A stretch of DNA of 64,000 bases from Luteimonas rhizosphaericola (GCF_029888045.1 NZ_JARXRN010000027.1:1-64000); one strand, 5' to 3'; counted from the first letter of the stretch, positions 26,258 through 36,368 are shown. The notes: generated by a model not told the origin, from the sequence alone. Numbers and translations: made by a program.

Positions 26258-27922
26258 TTACTTCAGCGCCTTGAAGCGGAGGCGCTTCGGGCCGGCGTCG
26301 TCGCCCATGCGGCGGCGCTTGTCTTCCTCGTACTCGCGGTAGTTGCCCTGGAAGAACTCCACGTGGCTGTCGCCCTCGAAGGCGAGGATGTGGGTGGCGA
26401 TGCGGTCCAGGAACCAGCGGTCGTGCGAGATCACGAACGTGTTGCCGGGGAACTCGAGCAGGGCGTCTTCCAGCGCGCGCAGGGTCTCGATGTCGAGGTC
26501 GTTGGACGGTTCGTCGAGCAGCAGCACGTTGCCGCCCTGCAACAGGGTCTTGGCCATGTGCAGGCGGCCGCGCTCGCCGCCGGAGAGCGCGCCGACGCGC
26601 TTCTGCTGGTCCTGGCCCTTGAAGTTGAAGCGGCCGATATAGGCGCGCGACTGGATCTCCACGCCGTTGATGTCGAGGATGTCCAGCCCGCCCGACACTT
26701 CCTCGAACACGGTCTTGTCGCCTTCCAGCGCGTCGCGGCTCTGGTCGACGTAGGCCAGCTTCACCGTCGGCCCGATCACGATCTGGCCCGAGTCCGGCTT
26801 CTCCTGCCCGGTGATCATCTTGAACAGGGTCGACTTGCCGGCGCCGTTCGGGCCGATGATGCCGACGATGGCCCCCGGCGGCACGATCATCGACAGGTCG
26901 TCGATCAGCAGGCGGTCGCCGAACTTCTTGGAGACGTTCCTGAACTCGATCACCGAGTTGCCCAGGCGCTCGCCCGGCGGGATGAAGATCTCGTTGGTCT
27001 CGTTGCGCCGCTGATAGTCGACCGACTGCAGTTCCTCGAGCCGGCCCAGGCGCGCCTTGCCCTTGGAACGGCCGCCCTTGGCGTTCTGCCGCGACCATTC
27101 CAGTTCCTTCTGGATGGCCTTCTGGCGCGCCTTTTCCTGGTTGTCTTCCTGCTTCAGGCGCTCGTCCTTCTGCACCAGCCACTCGGTGTAGTTGCCCTTC
27201 CACGGGATGCCGCGGCCGCGGTCGAGCTCGAGGATCCACTCGGCGGCGTTGTCGAGGAAGTAGCGGTCGTGGGTCACCGCCACCACGGTGCCGGTGTAGC
27301 GGGCGAGGAACTGTTCCAGCCATTCCACCGATTCGGCGTCGAGGTGGTTGGTGGGTTCGTCGAGCAGCAGCATGTCCGGCTTCTGCAGCAGCAGGCGGCA
27401 CAGCGCGACGCGGCGCTTCTCGCCGCCGGACAGCTTGCCGATCTTCGCGTCCCACGGCGGCAGGCGCAGCGCGTCGGCGGCGACTTCCAGCTGGTTCTCG
27501 AGGGTGTGCGCGTCGCCGGCAGCGAGGATCGCCTCCAACCGCTCCTGTTCCTTGGCCAGCGCGTCGAAGTCCGCGCCTTCCTCGGCATAGGCCGCGTACA
27601 CCTCGTCCAGGCGGGCCTGCGCCTGCAGCACTTCACCCACGCCTTCCTCGACCGCCTCGCGCACGGTCATCTCGGGGTCGAGCTGCGGCTCCTGCGGCAG
27701 GTAGCCGACCTTGGTGCCGGGCTGGGGCCGGGCCTCGCCCTCGAAATCCTGGTCGACGCCGGCCATGATCTTGAGCACCGTGGACTTGCCCGCGCCGTTC
27801 AGGCCCAACAGACCGATCTTGGCACCGGGGAAGAACGACAGCGAGATGTCCTTGATGATCTGCCGCTTGGGCGGCACGACCTTGGACACGCGGTTCATGG
27901 TGTAGATGTACTGCGACGACAT
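26258..27922 (-). CDS. ettA: Energy-dependent translational throttle protein EttA (ABC-F)
   Basis: 554 residues, the same size as E. coli EttA. Two ABC domains: Walker A GLNGAGKST and GPNGAGKST, signatures LSGGEKRRV and LSGGERGRL, joined by a charged linker (about 245-310) that in this family contacts the ribosome P-site tRNA. No TM segments. It gates the first elongation step according to the ATP/ADP ratio. A tataat hexamer on the minus strand at 27998-28003 is a candidate -10 box. Confidence 0.97.
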   Translation of the reverse strand: MSSQYIYTMNRVSKVVPPKRQIIKDISLSFFPGAKIGLLGLNGAGKSTVLKIMAGVDQDFEGEARPQPGTKVGYLPQEPQLDPEMTVREAVEEGVGEVLQAQARLDEVYAAYAEEGADFDALAKEQERLEAILAAGDAHTLENQLEVAADALRLPPWDAKIGKLSGGEKRRVALCRLLLQKPDMLLLDEPTNHLDAESVEWLEQFLARYTGTVVAVTHDRYFLDNAAEWILELDRGRGIPWKGNYTEWLVQKDERLKQEDNQEKARQKAIQKELEWSRQNAKGGRSKGKARLGRLEELQSVDYQRRNETNEIFIPPGERLGNSVIEFRNVSKKFGDRLLIDDLSMIVPPGAIVGIIGPNGAGKSTLFKMITGQEKPDSGQIVIGPTVKLAYVDQSRDALEGDKTVFEEVSGGLDILDINGVEIQSRAYIGRFNFKGQDQQKRVGALSGGERGRLHMAKTLLQGGNVLLLDEPSNDLDIETLRALEDALLEFPGNTFVISHDRWFLDRIATHILAFEGDSHVEFFQGNYREYEEDKRRRMGDDAGPKRLRFKALK

Positions 27923-28161
27923 GCGGACTCCGGATTGCGCGCGACCGAGACCCGCGCGGGGTGCGCGGACCGGCAGGAGGTGGCTCGGGATGGACCGATT
28001 ATAGCCGTTCGCGACCCGCGCTTCGGCCTGAGCCGACGTTAAACGATCGTGAGCGCGCGCCTGCTGCAAACGGTTGCAGGGAGGTTCGATTCAGCGCGCC
28101 AGGCCGATAGTCGATGCCACGCCGTCCGGGAGCGGAGGGCGCGGACCTGGAGACCGACCAC

Positions 28162-28656
28162 ATGAACCTGAAGCTCACCTGGGGAACCGCACTGGCGCTG
28201 GCCCTGGCCACCGTCGCCGCGCCGGCCATGGCCGATAACGACCGCCGCGGCTACGGGCACCGCGACCATGATCGGCGGGAACATCGCCGCGACCACCGCG
28301 AACACCGGCGCGACCATCGCGAGCACCGCCGCGACCACCGCCAGGCCCGGCGCGACTACCGCCACGATCGGCGCTACGACCGGCGCGACTACGTCCACTA
28401 CCGGCCCCCGGTCCGGGTCATCCACCACCGGCCCGTGGTCCGCCACTACCATCCCGCCCCCCGGTATGCCGGGCCGCGCTGGGCCCGCGGCGGCTACATC
28501 CACCACTACCAGCGGCCCATCTACGTGGTCAACGACTACCGCGGCTACGGCCTGCGCCACCCGCCGCGCGGCTACCGCTGGATGCGCGACGACTACGGCG
28601 ACTACCTGCTGGTCGCGGTCGCCACCGGCCTCATCGCGGACCTGATCCTGCGCTGA
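28162..28656 (+). CDS. RcnB-family periplasmic protein, His/Arg-rich
   Basis: 164 residues from ATG 28162 (ggag RBS). Signal peptide [25 protein letters not shown]. Residues ~30-75 hold repeated REHRRDH units rich in His, Arg and Asp. The C-terminus is the RcnB domain ([30 protein letters not shown]). E. coli RcnB acts in Ni/Co homeostasis, but most domain members are uncharacterised. The His-rich tract suggests metal binding (inference). Followed by a strong terminator. Confidence 0.88.
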   Translation: MNLKLTWGTALALALATVAAPAMADNDRRGYGHRDHDRREHRRDHREHRRDHREHRRDHRQARRDYRHDRRYDRRDYVHYRPPVRVIHHRPVVRHYHPAPRYAGPRWARGGYIHHYQRPIYVVNDYRGYGLRHPPRGYRWMRDDYGDYLLVAVATGLIADLILR

Positions 28657-28680
28657 GGCGACTCCCGCGTGGGGACCCCG

Positions 28681-28710
28681 AAGGCGTGCCAACCGGCACG
28701 CCTTCTTTTT
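28681..28710 (+). terminator. Rho-independent terminator after the RcnB-family gene
   Basis: Perfect 10-bp stem aaggcgtgcc / ggcacgcctt, loop aacc, followed by cttttt. It separates this gene from glyA. A tacaat hexamer at 28753-28758 is a possible -10 box for glyA. Confidence 0.93.
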
Positions 28711-28786
28711 GCGTCCAGTCCCGCCCGGCCCCGCCGGCCCCGGTCCGGGCGGTACAATCGGCCCGTCCCCACGCCCCGGAGTGCCG

Positions 28787-30055
28787 ATGTTTCCGCGCGA
28801 TGCCCGTATCGAAGGCTACGACCCCGAACTCGCCGCCGCGATCGCGTCGGAAACGCGCCGGCAGGAGGACCACGTCGAGCTGATCGCGTCGGAAAACTAT
28901 TGCAGCCCGCGGGTGATGGAGGCCCAGGGCAGCCAGCTGACCAACAAGTACGCCGAGGGCTACCCGGGCAAGCGCTACTACGGCGGCTGCGAATACGTCG
29001 ATGTCGCCGAGCAGCTGGCCATCGACCGCCTCAAGCAGCTCTTCGAGGCCGACTACGCCAACGTGCAGCCGCATTCGGGTTCGCAGGCCAACCAGGCGGT
29101 GTATTTCGCGCTGCTGCAGCCGGGCGACACGATCCTGGGCATGTCGCTGGCCCACGGTGGCCACCTGACCCACGGCGCCAAGGTCAACGCCTCGGGCAAG
29201 CTGTTCAACGCGGTGCAGTACGGCGTGAACGACGAGGGCCTGATCGACTACGACGAGGTCGAGCGGCTGGCGGTGGAGCACAGGCCGAAGATGGTCGTGG
29301 CCGGCTTCAGCGCCTACTCGCAGAAGATCGACTGGGCGCGCTTCCGCGCCATCGCCGACAAGGTCGGCGCGCTGCTGTTCGTGGACATGGCGCACGTGGC
29401 CGGCCTGGTTGCGGCCGGCGTGTATCCCACGCCGGTGCCGCACGCCCACGTGGTGACGTCGACCACCCACAAGACCCTGCGCGGCCCGCGCGGCGGCATC
29501 ATCGTGGCATCGAAGCAGGGCGCGGGCGAACAGTTCGACGAGATCGCCAAGAAGCTGCAGTCGATCGTCTTCCCCGGCATCCAGGGCGGCCCGCTGATGC
29601 ACGTCATCGCGGCCAAGGCCGTGGCCTTCAAGGAAGCGCTGGAGCCCGGGTTCAAGACCTACCAGCAGCAGGTGGTCAGCAACGCGCAGGCGATGGCGAA
29701 GGTCATCATCGAGCGCGGCTACCGGATCGTCTCCGGCGGCACCGAGAACCACCTGATGCTGGTCGACATGATCGGCAAGGACGTTAGCGGCAAGGACGCG
29801 GAGGAAGCGCTGGGCAAGGCGCACATCACCGTCAACAAGAACTCCGTGCCCAACGACCCGCGCAAGCCCTTCGTCACCTCGGGGCTGCGGATCGGTACCC
29901 CGGCGGTCACCACCCGCGGCTACGGCGAGCAGGACTGCATCGACCTGGCCAACTGGATCTGCGACGTGCTCGACGCGCCGCAGGACGAGGCGGTACTGGC
30001 GCGGGTGCGCGAGGCGGTGACCGCGCAGTGCCGCAAGTTCCCGGTCTACGGGTGA
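28787..30055 (+). CDS. glyA: Serine hydroxymethyltransferase
   Basis: 422 residues from ATG 28787 with a cccggag RBS. Motifs: [46 protein letters not shown], and the PLP-lysine block [14 protein letters not shown]. It converts serine and THF to glycine and methylene-THF, the main one-carbon source. nrdR follows 105 bp downstream, an arrangement common in proteobacteria. Confidence 0.98.
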   Translation: MFPRDARIEGYDPELAAAIASETRRQEDHVELIASENYCSPRVMEAQGSQLTNKYAEGYPGKRYYGGCEYVDVAEQLAIDRLKQLFEADYANVQPHSGSQANQAVYFALLQPGDTILGMSLAHGGHLTHGAKVNASGKLFNAVQYGVNDEGLIDYDEVERLAVEHRPKMVVAGFSAYSQKIDWARFRAIADKVGALLFVDMAHVAGLVAAGVYPTPVPHAHVVTSTTHKTLRGPRGGIIVASKQGAGEQFDEIAKKLQSIVFPGIQGGPLMHVIAAKAVAFKEALEPGFKTYQQQVVSNAQAMAKVIIERGYRIVSGGTENHLMLVDMIGKDVSGKDAEEALGKAHITVNKNSVPNDPRKPFVTSGLRIGTPAVTTRGYGEQDCIDLANWICDVLDAPQDEAVLARVREAVTAQCRKFPVYG

Positions 30056-30160
30056 CGCGGCTCGTGGGTGAGCCGTGACCGCTGATCCGTAGAGACAGGA
30101 TCCCGTCTACGCCGTTACGACTGCGACGCCCGTTCACGACACCACTCGCCACGACCCACG

Positions 30161-30691
30161 ATGCACTGCCCCTTCTGCCAGCACCAGGACACCAAGGTCA
30201 TCGATTCGCGCGCGTCCGAGGACGGCGCGACGATCCGGCGTCGGCGCGAGTGCGAGGCCTGCGGAGAGCGTTTCAGCACGCTCGAGACGATCGAGCTCAA
30301 GCTGCCGGTGATCATCAAGGGCGACGGCCGCCGCGAGCCGTTCGACGCGCGCAAGCTGCGCATCAGCATGGACCGGGCGCTGCACAAGCGGCCGGTGTCG
30401 GAAGAGCAGATCGAGGCGGCGGTGCGCGCGGTGGTGCACCAGCTGCGCATGACCACCGAGCGCGAGCTGGCCTCGCGCCGCGTGGGCGAATTCGTGATCG
30501 CCGAGCTGCGCAAGCTCGACCACGTGGGGTTCGTGCGCTTCGCGTCGGTGTACCGCTCGTTCGAGGACATCACCGATTTCCGCGAGGAACTCGACCGGCT
30601 CGAGCGCGAGCTGCCGGGCGAGGGCCAGCTGCCGCTGCTCGGTGGCGACGTGGTGCCGTTCGGCAAGCCGGACAAGGGCAAGAAGCGTTGA
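30161..30691 (+). CDS. nrdR: Transcriptional repressor NrdR
   Basis: 176 residues. N-terminal zinc ribbon ([13 protein letters not shown] ... CEACGERF) and ATP-cone ([17 protein letters not shown]). In the family it represses ribonucleotide reductase genes when dATP is bound. The C-terminal ~25 residues extend beyond the ATP-cone and are Pro/Lys-rich. It is the first gene of a run into ribD with a 19-bp gap. Confidence 0.97.
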   Translation: MHCPFCQHQDTKVIDSRASEDGATIRRRRECEACGERFSTLETIELKLPVIIKGDGRREPFDARKLRISMDRALHKRPVSEEQIEAAVRAVVHQLRMTTERELASRRVGEFVIAELRKLDHVGFVRFASVYRSFEDITDFREELDRLERELPGEGQLPLLGGDVVPFGKPDKGKKR

Positions 30692-30710
30692 CGGCCCGGG
30701 GGCTACGGCG

Positions 30711-31820
30711 GTGAGCGCGTTCTCCGCCACCGACCACGCGATGATGGCCCGGGCGCTGCGTCTGGCCGCGCTCGGCGCCTACACCACCCGTCCCAATCCG
30801 ATGGTGGGCTGCGTGGTCGCCCGTGGCGACGAGGTCGTGGGCGAGGGCTGGCATCGTCGCCAGGGCGGGCCGCACGCGGAGGTGATCGCGCTGGAGGCCG
30901 CGGGCGCACGGGCGAAGGGCGCAACCGCCTACGTGACCCTCGAACCCTGCGCGCACACCGGGCGCACCGGTCCCTGTGCGGATGCGCTGGTGGCGGCCGG
31001 CGTGTCGCGCGTGGTCGCGGCGATGCGCGATCCGTTCCCGCAGGTGGATGGCGCCGGGTTCGACCGTCTGCGTGCGGCCGGGATCGAGGTCGGGGCGGGG
31101 CTGATGGAGGCGCAGGCGCGCGCCCTGAACGTCGGCTTCCTGTCGCGGATCGAGCGCGGGCGGCCGTGGGTGCGGGTGAAGCTTGCCTGCAGCCTGGACG
31201 GGCGCACGGCGCTGGCCAACGGCGATTCGAAGTGGATCACGGGCGCGGCCGCGCGCGCCGACGTGATGCACTGGCGCGCGCGCGCCGGAGCGATCCTCAC
31301 CGGCGCGGGGACCGTGCTGGCCGACGACCCGTCGCTGACGGTGCGCTTCGACACGCCGCGCGAGTTCGTGCCGCCGCTGCGGGTGGTGCTCGATCCCGGC
31401 CTGGCGACCGTGGCGCGCGGCAAGGTGCGCGAGGGCGACGCGCCCACGCTGTACCTGCACGCGCCCGACGCGAAGGTGCCGCGCGAGCTGGCCGCCGACC
31501 GCGCACCGGTGGCGGTGAAGGGCGGCGTGTTCGATCTCGACGCGGCGCTGGCGCTGCTGGCGCAGCGCGAGGTCAACGAGGTGCACGTGGAAACCGGCGC
31601 CACCCTCGCCGGCGCACTGCTCAAGGCCGGGCTGGTGGACGACCTGCTGCTGTACGTGGCGCCGGTGCTGCTGGGCGATACCGCGCGGCCGCTGTTCGGC
31701 GGGCTGGACCTGACCCGCATGGCGCAGTGCCTGCGGATGGAGATTGTCGAGACCGTGCGGGTCGGCGACGACCTGCGCCTGCACCTGCGGCCCGGTGCGC
31801 AGCCGGCAGCGGCTGCCTGA
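30711..31820 (+). CDS. ribD: Bifunctional riboflavin deaminase/reductase RibD
   Basis: 369 residues, GTG start. N-terminal deaminase with zinc ligands HAEV and EPCAHTGRTGPC; C-terminal reductase with VKLACSLDGRTA and the ADPSLTVR block. It carries out steps two and three of riboflavin synthesis. It lies upstream of, and not behind, the FMN riboswitch at 33675, so that switch cannot control it from here. Confidence 0.96.
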   Translation: MSAFSATDHAMMARALRLAALGAYTTRPNPMVGCVVARGDEVVGEGWHRRQGGPHAEVIALEAAGARAKGATAYVTLEPCAHTGRTGPCADALVAAGVSRVVAAMRDPFPQVDGAGFDRLRAAGIEVGAGLMEAQARALNVGFLSRIERGRPWVRVKLACSLDGRTALANGDSKWITGAAARADVMHWRARAGAILTGAGTVLADDPSLTVRFDTPREFVPPLRVVLDPGLATVARGKVREGDAPTLYLHAPDAKVPRELAADRAPVAVKGGVFDLDAALALLAQREVNEVHVETGATLAGALLKAGLVDDLLLYVAPVLLGDTARPLFGGLDLTRMAQCLRMEIVETVRVGDDLRLHLRPGAQPAAAA

Positions 31821-31866
31821 ACATGCGGGTCCCGCGGCGCAGGGTGCGGCCGGCGATCGTGCGCGG

Positions 31867-32619
31867 ATGACGGGCCCCGCGTTCAAGGACCACTTCTCCG
31901 GCGTCGCCGAGGCCTACGCCGAGGCGCGCCCGGACTATTCCGATGCGCTGTTCGACTGGATCGCCGGCGTGGCGCCAACGCGCTCGCTGGCCTGGGAAGC
32001 CGGCTGCGGCAGCGGCCAGGCGACGCGCGGGCTGGCGGCGCGGTTCGCGCGGGTGCATGCCGCGGATCCGAGCGCCGACCAGGTGGCGCATGCGCGGGCG
32101 CCGGCCAACGTGGCGTTCGTGGTGGAGCCGGCCGAGCGCACCGCGCTGGCCGATGCCAGCGCCGATGTCGCCTGCGTCGCGCAGGCGCTGCACTGGTTCG
32201 ACCGCGCGGCGTACTTCGCCGAATGCGCGCGCGTGCTGCGGCCCGGCGGCGTGCTGGTCGCCTGGGGCTACCAGGACATCGAGGTCGACGATGGCCTGCG
32301 CGACGCGGTGGCCGCGTTCGCAGCGGAGATCCGACCGTACTGGCCGCCCGAGCGCGCCGACGTCGATGCCGCCTATGCCGGCTACGCCTGGCCGTTCCCG
32401 GCGATCGATGCGCCGCAGGACACGCTGTCCGCAGACTGGCCGCTGGCGCGCCTGCTGGCGTATTTTTCCAGCTATTCCGCGACCCGGCGCTGCCGCGAGG
32501 CGACGGGTCGCGATCCGGTGACCGCCCACGCCGCCGCCATCGCGCGCGCCTGGGGCGACCCGGAGACGCTCCGCCGCGTGCAGTGGCCGCTGTTCGTCCA
32601 TGCACGGAGGAAGCCGTGA
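31867..32619 (+). CDS. SAM-dependent class I methyltransferase (UbiE/YcgJ-like)
   Basis: 250 residues. Opening KDHFSGVAEAYAEARPDYSDALFDWIA and SAM-binding loop AWEAGCGSGQATRGLA, followed by VAQALHWFDRAAYFAECARVLRPGG. This matches the methyltransferase type 11 group often found as lone genes. The substrate is unknown. A 4-bp stop/start overlap (GTGA) with the next gene indicates cotranscription. Confidence 0.88.
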   Translation: MTGPAFKDHFSGVAEAYAEARPDYSDALFDWIAGVAPTRSLAWEAGCGSGQATRGLAARFARVHAADPSADQVAHARAPANVAFVVEPAERTALADASADVACVAQALHWFDRAAYFAECARVLRPGGVLVAWGYQDIEVDDGLRDAVAAFAAEIRPYWPPERADVDAAYAGYAWPFPAIDAPQDTLSADWPLARLLAYFSSYSATRRCREATGRDPVTAHAAAIARAWGDPETLRRVQWPLFVHARRKP

Positions 32620-33635
32620 CGGCGCGCTGGGGCATCCTCGGCTGCGGCGACGTCACCGAGGTCAAGAGCGGGCCGGCCCTGCAGCAGGCGCCGGGGTCGG
32701 CGCTGGTGGCGGTGATGCGCCGCGACGGCCGCAAGGCCGAGGACTACGCGCGCCGCCACGGCGTGCCGCGCTGGTACGACGATGCCGACGCGCTGATCGC
32801 GGATCCGGAGGTCGACGCGGTCTATGTCGCCACGCCGCCCTCCAGCCACGCCCCGCTGGCGATCCGCGCGCTGCAGGCCGGCAAGCCGGTGTACGTGGAA
32901 AAGCCCATGGCGCTGGACGCGGCCGAATGCGAGGCCATGCTTGCAGCCAGCCGCGACGCCGGCCTGCCGCTGTTCGTCGCCTACTACCGGCGCGCGCTGC
33001 CGCGGTTCCTCAAAGTGCGCGACCTGCTGCAGGCCGGTGCGATCGGCACGCCGCGCGAGGTGCGCGTGGTGCTGCACCGGACGCTCGATGCGCGCTACGC
33101 CGGGGCCGACGCGCTGCCGTGGCGGGTGCGTCCGGAGGTCGCGGGCGGCGGCCTGTTCGTCGATCTCGGCAGCCACACGCTGGACCTGCTGGATTTCCTG
33201 TTCGGGCCGGTGACGGAGGTCGCGGGCACGGCCCGCTCGGTGTCCGGCGCGTATCCGGCCGAGGACACCGTGGCCGCGACTCTGGCCTTCGCCAACGGCG
33301 TGCGGGGCACCGGCGACTGGAATTTCTGCAGCGACGCGCGCCGGGACCTGGTCGAAATCACCGGCGAGCGCGGGCGGCTGCGCTTCGCCAGCTTCGACGA
33401 GGTGCCGGTGGAGCTGGAGACCGGCGCCGGCCGGAAGCGCTTCGAGATCGCGCATCCTCCGCACATCCAGCGGCCGCTGATCGACACCGTGGTGGCGGCG
33501 CTGCGCGGCGAGGGCGAATGTCCCTCGACCGGCGTCAGCGCGGCGCGCACCAGCGCCGTGATCGACGCGATCCTGCGCGATTTCCGCAACGCTGCATCCG
33601 CGGCCGAGGATCAGGCCGGCGGCCCGCTGCGCTAG
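32616..33635 (+). CDS. Gfo/Idh/MocA family oxidoreductase
   Basis: 339 residues, GTG start overlapping the previous stop, RBS cggagg. NAD(P)-binding ARWGILGCGDVTEVKSG, the EKP motif in YVEKPMALDAAECEAM, and the C-terminal half with GGGLFVDLGSHTLDLLDFLFG. These enzymes oxidise or reduce sugars or related polyols. The exact substrate cannot be inferred. A tagaat hexamer overlaps the stop and may be the -10 box of the riboswitch transcript. Confidence 0.9.
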   Translation: MTARWGILGCGDVTEVKSGPALQQAPGSALVAVMRRDGRKAEDYARRHGVPRWYDDADALIADPEVDAVYVATPPSSHAPLAIRALQAGKPVYVEKPMALDAAECEAMLAASRDAGLPLFVAYYRRALPRFLKVRDLLQAGAIGTPREVRVVLHRTLDARYAGADALPWRVRPEVAGGGLFVDLGSHTLDLLDFLFGPVTEVAGTARSVSGAYPAEDTVAATLAFANGVRGTGDWNFCSDARRDLVEITGERGRLRFASFDEVPVELETGAGRKRFEIAHPPHIQRPLIDTVVAALRGEGECPSTGVSAARTSAVIDAILRDFRNAASAAEDQAGGPLR

Positions 33636-33674
33636 AATGGCACACCGGCCGCCAGCGGCCACCACCACCAGAAA

Positions 33675-33836
33675 CGTCTTCGGGGCGGGGTGAGATGCCC
33701 CACCGGCGGTAGGCGGGCGCCACCTTCGCGGTGCGCGCACGCGAGCCCGCGAGCGCCCAAGCGGCCCAGCCGCGCGGGGTCAGCAGATCCGGTCGAATGC
33801 CGGAGCCGACGGTCACAGTCCGGATGAAAGAAGACG
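33675..33836 (+). ncRNA. FMN riboswitch (RFN element)
   Basis: The conserved RFN blocks occur in order: cttcggggcggggtgagatgccccaccggcggta at the start, then ...agcccgcgagcgc, ggtcagcagatccggtcgaatgccggagccgacggtcacagtccggatgaaagaagacg (split here by variable loops). The closing stem cgtctt / aagacg is present at both ends. FMN binding normally shuts down downstream riboflavin synthesis. It sits 73 bp before ribE and so should control ribE-ribBA, possibly further. Confidence 0.95.
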
Positions 33837-33909
33837 CGTCGTGCGGCTTTTGGCCGTGCGTTCGCTCGCTCCCGCGGGCGTTTCTCGCCATTGCTGCGGG
33901 AAACGGACC

Positions 33910-34536
33910 ATGTTCACCGGATTGATCGAAGGCGTCGGCACCCTCCTGTCGCGCGAGGCGCGCGGCGGCGATGCACGGCTGCGGATCGCGGTCGGCAGCC
34001 TGCCGTTCGACGGCGTCGCCCTGGGCGAGAGCATCGCGGTCAACGGCGTGTGCCTGACGGTCGTCGCGTTCGACGACGCGCATTTCGAGGCCGACGCCTC
34101 CAACGAGACCCTCGCCCTGACCACCCTGGGCGCGCTCGCGCCGGGCCGGGCGCTGAACCTGGAGCGCGCGATGCGCCCGACCGACCGCCTCGGCGGGCAC
34201 CTGGTCAGCGGCCACGTCGACGGCGTCGGCGCGGTGGCCGCGATCGCCGACGATGCGCGCGCGCAGCGCTGGCGGTTCACCGCGCCGGCGGCGCTGATGA
34301 AGTACGTGGCAAGCAAGGGTTCGATCTGCGTCGACGGCGTCAGCCTGACGGTCAACGCGGTGCACGCCGACGGCTTCGAGGTGGCGCTGGTGCCGCATAC
34401 GCTGGCGCACACCGCGTTCGGGCGCACCGCCCCCGGCGAGGCGGTGAACCTGGAGGTCGACCTGGTGGCGCGCTACGTCGAGCGCCTGCTCGCCGCCGGC
34501 GTGGCGGTGGGTCCCGGCCGTTCGGAGGGCCGCTGA
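33910..34536 (+). CDS. ribE: Riboflavin synthase, alpha chain
   Basis: 208 residues. MFTGLIEGVGTL start and two lumazine-binding repeats, the second beginning near GGHLVSGHVDGVG, each with an SIAVNGVCLTV-type core. It dismutates two lumazine molecules into riboflavin. First gene after the FMN riboswitch; ribBA follows with a 1-bp gap. Confidence 0.96.
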   Translation: MFTGLIEGVGTLLSREARGGDARLRIAVGSLPFDGVALGESIAVNGVCLTVVAFDDAHFEADASNETLALTTLGALAPGRALNLERAMRPTDRLGGHLVSGHVDGVGAVAAIADDARAQRWRFTAPAALMKYVASKGSICVDGVSLTVNAVHADGFEVALVPHTLAHTAFGRTAPGEAVNLEVDLVARYVERLLAAGVAVGPGRSEGR

Positions 34537-34537
34537 G

Positions 34538-35647
34538 ATGGCCTTCGCACCGGTGCCCGAACTGCTGGAGGACATCCGCCAGGGCCGCATGGTGGTGATC
34601 GTCGACGACGAGGACCGCGAGAACGAAGGCGACCTGATCATGGCCGCCGAACAGGTGCGTCCCTCCGACATCAACTTCATGGTCACCCATGCGCGTGGAC
34701 TGGTGTGCCTGTCGCTCACGCGCGAACGCTGCGCACAGCTGGGGCTGCCGCCGATGGTGCAGTCCAACACCTCGCGCCACCGCACCAACTTCACCGTCAG
34801 CATCGAAGCGGCCGAAGGCGTGACCACCGGCATCTCGGCGCACGACCGCGCCCACACCATCCGCACCGCGGTGCGCGCCGACGCCACCCCGGCCGACCTG
34901 TCGCAGCCGGGGCATATCTTCCCGCTGATGGCCGAACCCGGCGGCGTGCTGGCGCGCAGCGGCCACACCGAGGCCGCCGCCGACCTCGCGCGCATGGCGG
35001 GCCTGGCGCCGGCCGGCGTGCTGGTGGAGATCCTCAACCCCGACGGCAGCATGGCGCGGCGGCCGGAACTGGAAGTGTTCGCCCGCGAGCACGGGCTGAA
35101 GATCGGCTCGATCGAGGACCTGATCCGCTACCGGCTCGACACCGAACAGACGGTGGAGCGGGTCGATGCGCGCGGGATCGAGACCGCCCACGGGCGTTTC
35201 GAACTCGTCACCTACCGCGACCGCGTGGCCGATGCGCTGCACCTGGCGCTCGTCCGCGGCACCCCGGACGCCGCGCATCCCAGCCTGGTGCGGGTGCAGC
35301 CGATGAACCCGCTGGCCGATGCGCTGCACTGGCGGCGCGCCGATTTCGGCCCCGCCACCGGCGACGTGCTGCCGCGGATCGCCGCGGACGGGGCGGGCGC
35401 GCTCGTGTTGCTCGATGATCCGCACGACGCGCAGTCGCTGCTGGCGCGCATCCGCGAGGTGCCGCCCGGCCCGGCCACATCCGCATCCGCGCGCGGCGGC
35501 ACGGTGGGCGAATGGCGCCGCAACGGCGCCGGCGCGCAGATCCTGCACGACCTCGGCTTCGGCCGCCTGCGCGTGCTCGGCACGCCGCGCCGGCAGGTGG
35601 GGCTGGCCGGGTTCGGGCTGGAGATCGTCGAGTACGTGGCGCCCTAG
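34538..35647 (+). CDS. ribBA: DHBP synthase with degenerate GTP cyclohydrolase II-like domain
   Basis: 369 residues. The N-terminal 200 residues are complete DHBP synthase (VIVDDEDRENEGDLIMAAE, TSRHRTNFTVSIEA, GHTEAAADLARMAG). The C-terminal ~160 residues align with GTP cyclohydrolase II but have no cysteine at all, so the zinc site (C-x-T/S-G-D...C-x-C in active enzymes) is missing. The product can make DHBP from ribulose 5-phosphate but should not open GTP. A separate ribA would be needed elsewhere. Confidence 0.93.
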   Translation: MAFAPVPELLEDIRQGRMVVIVDDEDRENEGDLIMAAEQVRPSDINFMVTHARGLVCLSLTRERCAQLGLPPMVQSNTSRHRTNFTVSIEAAEGVTTGISAHDRAHTIRTAVRADATPADLSQPGHIFPLMAEPGGVLARSGHTEAAADLARMAGLAPAGVLVEILNPDGSMARRPELEVFAREHGLKIGSIEDLIRYRLDTEQTVERVDARGIETAHGRFELVTYRDRVADALHLALVRGTPDAAHPSLVRVQPMNPLADALHWRRADFGPATGDVLPRIAADGAGALVLLDDPHDAQSLLARIREVPPGPATSASARGGTVGEWRRNGAGAQILHDLGFGRLRVLGTPRRQVGLAGFGLEIVEYVAP

Positions 35648-35900
35648 GCCGCGAGGGCGCGGGCGACATGCCGGCGTTGGCCTTGCGTCGAGCTGCGCGG
35701 GCACCCGGGATGCCCGCGCGGATCGTCGGCGCGCGACGCCCGCCGGTGCCGGCAGCGCCGCGGCATGAATCCCGCCAGCGTAGAACGGCGCCGGCCGCAG
35801 GGTGCCGGGCCGGACGCGCGGGCGCCTTGCGCCGCCGGCGGGCGAGCCTCGCGCGCGCCGCGGTAGAATTCCACCCTCCCTCCAGAGTCCTTCCCCCGGC

Positions 35901-36368
35901 ATGAGCCACTACGAAGGCGACCTGCGCGCCACCGAAGGCGCGCGTTTCGCGATCATCGCCAGCCGCTGGAATCCGCGCATCACCGACGCGCTGGTCGCCG
36001 GCGCGCGCAAGGCCTTCGCCGACCACGGCGTGGCCGAGGACGCGATCGACGTGGTCCGCGTGCCCGGCGCCTGGGAACTGCCGCTGGCGGCGCGTCGCCT
36101 GGCCGAGCGTGGCGCGCACCGCGCGATCGTGGCCCTGGGCTGCGTGGTGCGCGGCGACACGCGCCATTTCGAACAGGTGGCCGATGGCTGCAGCGAAGGC
36201 CTGATGCGGGTCGCGCTGGACCACGGCGTGCCGGTGGCCAACGGCGTACTCGCGGTCGACCTGCACGAGGACGCCGAGCGCCGCGCAGGCGGCAGCCATG
36301 GCAACAAGGGCGAGGAGTGCGCGCTGGTCGCGATCGAGATGGCGCACCTGCTGGAGACCCTGCCGTGA
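35901..36368 (+). CDS. ribH: Lumazine synthase
   Basis: 155 residues. Motifs: [60 protein letters not shown], and [18 protein letters not shown]. It condenses DHBP with the pyrimidine intermediate. A 253-bp gap after ribBA holds a tagaat -10-like hexamer at 35864-35869, so it may have its own promoter. nusB overlaps its stop. Confidence 0.96.
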   Translation: MSHYEGDLRATEGARFAIIASRWNPRITDALVAGARKAFADHGVAEDAIDVVRVPGAWELPLAARRLAERGAHRAIVALGCVVRGDTRHFEQVADGCSEGLMRVALDHGVPVANGVLAVDLHEDAERRAGGSHGNKGEECALVAIEMAHLLETLP

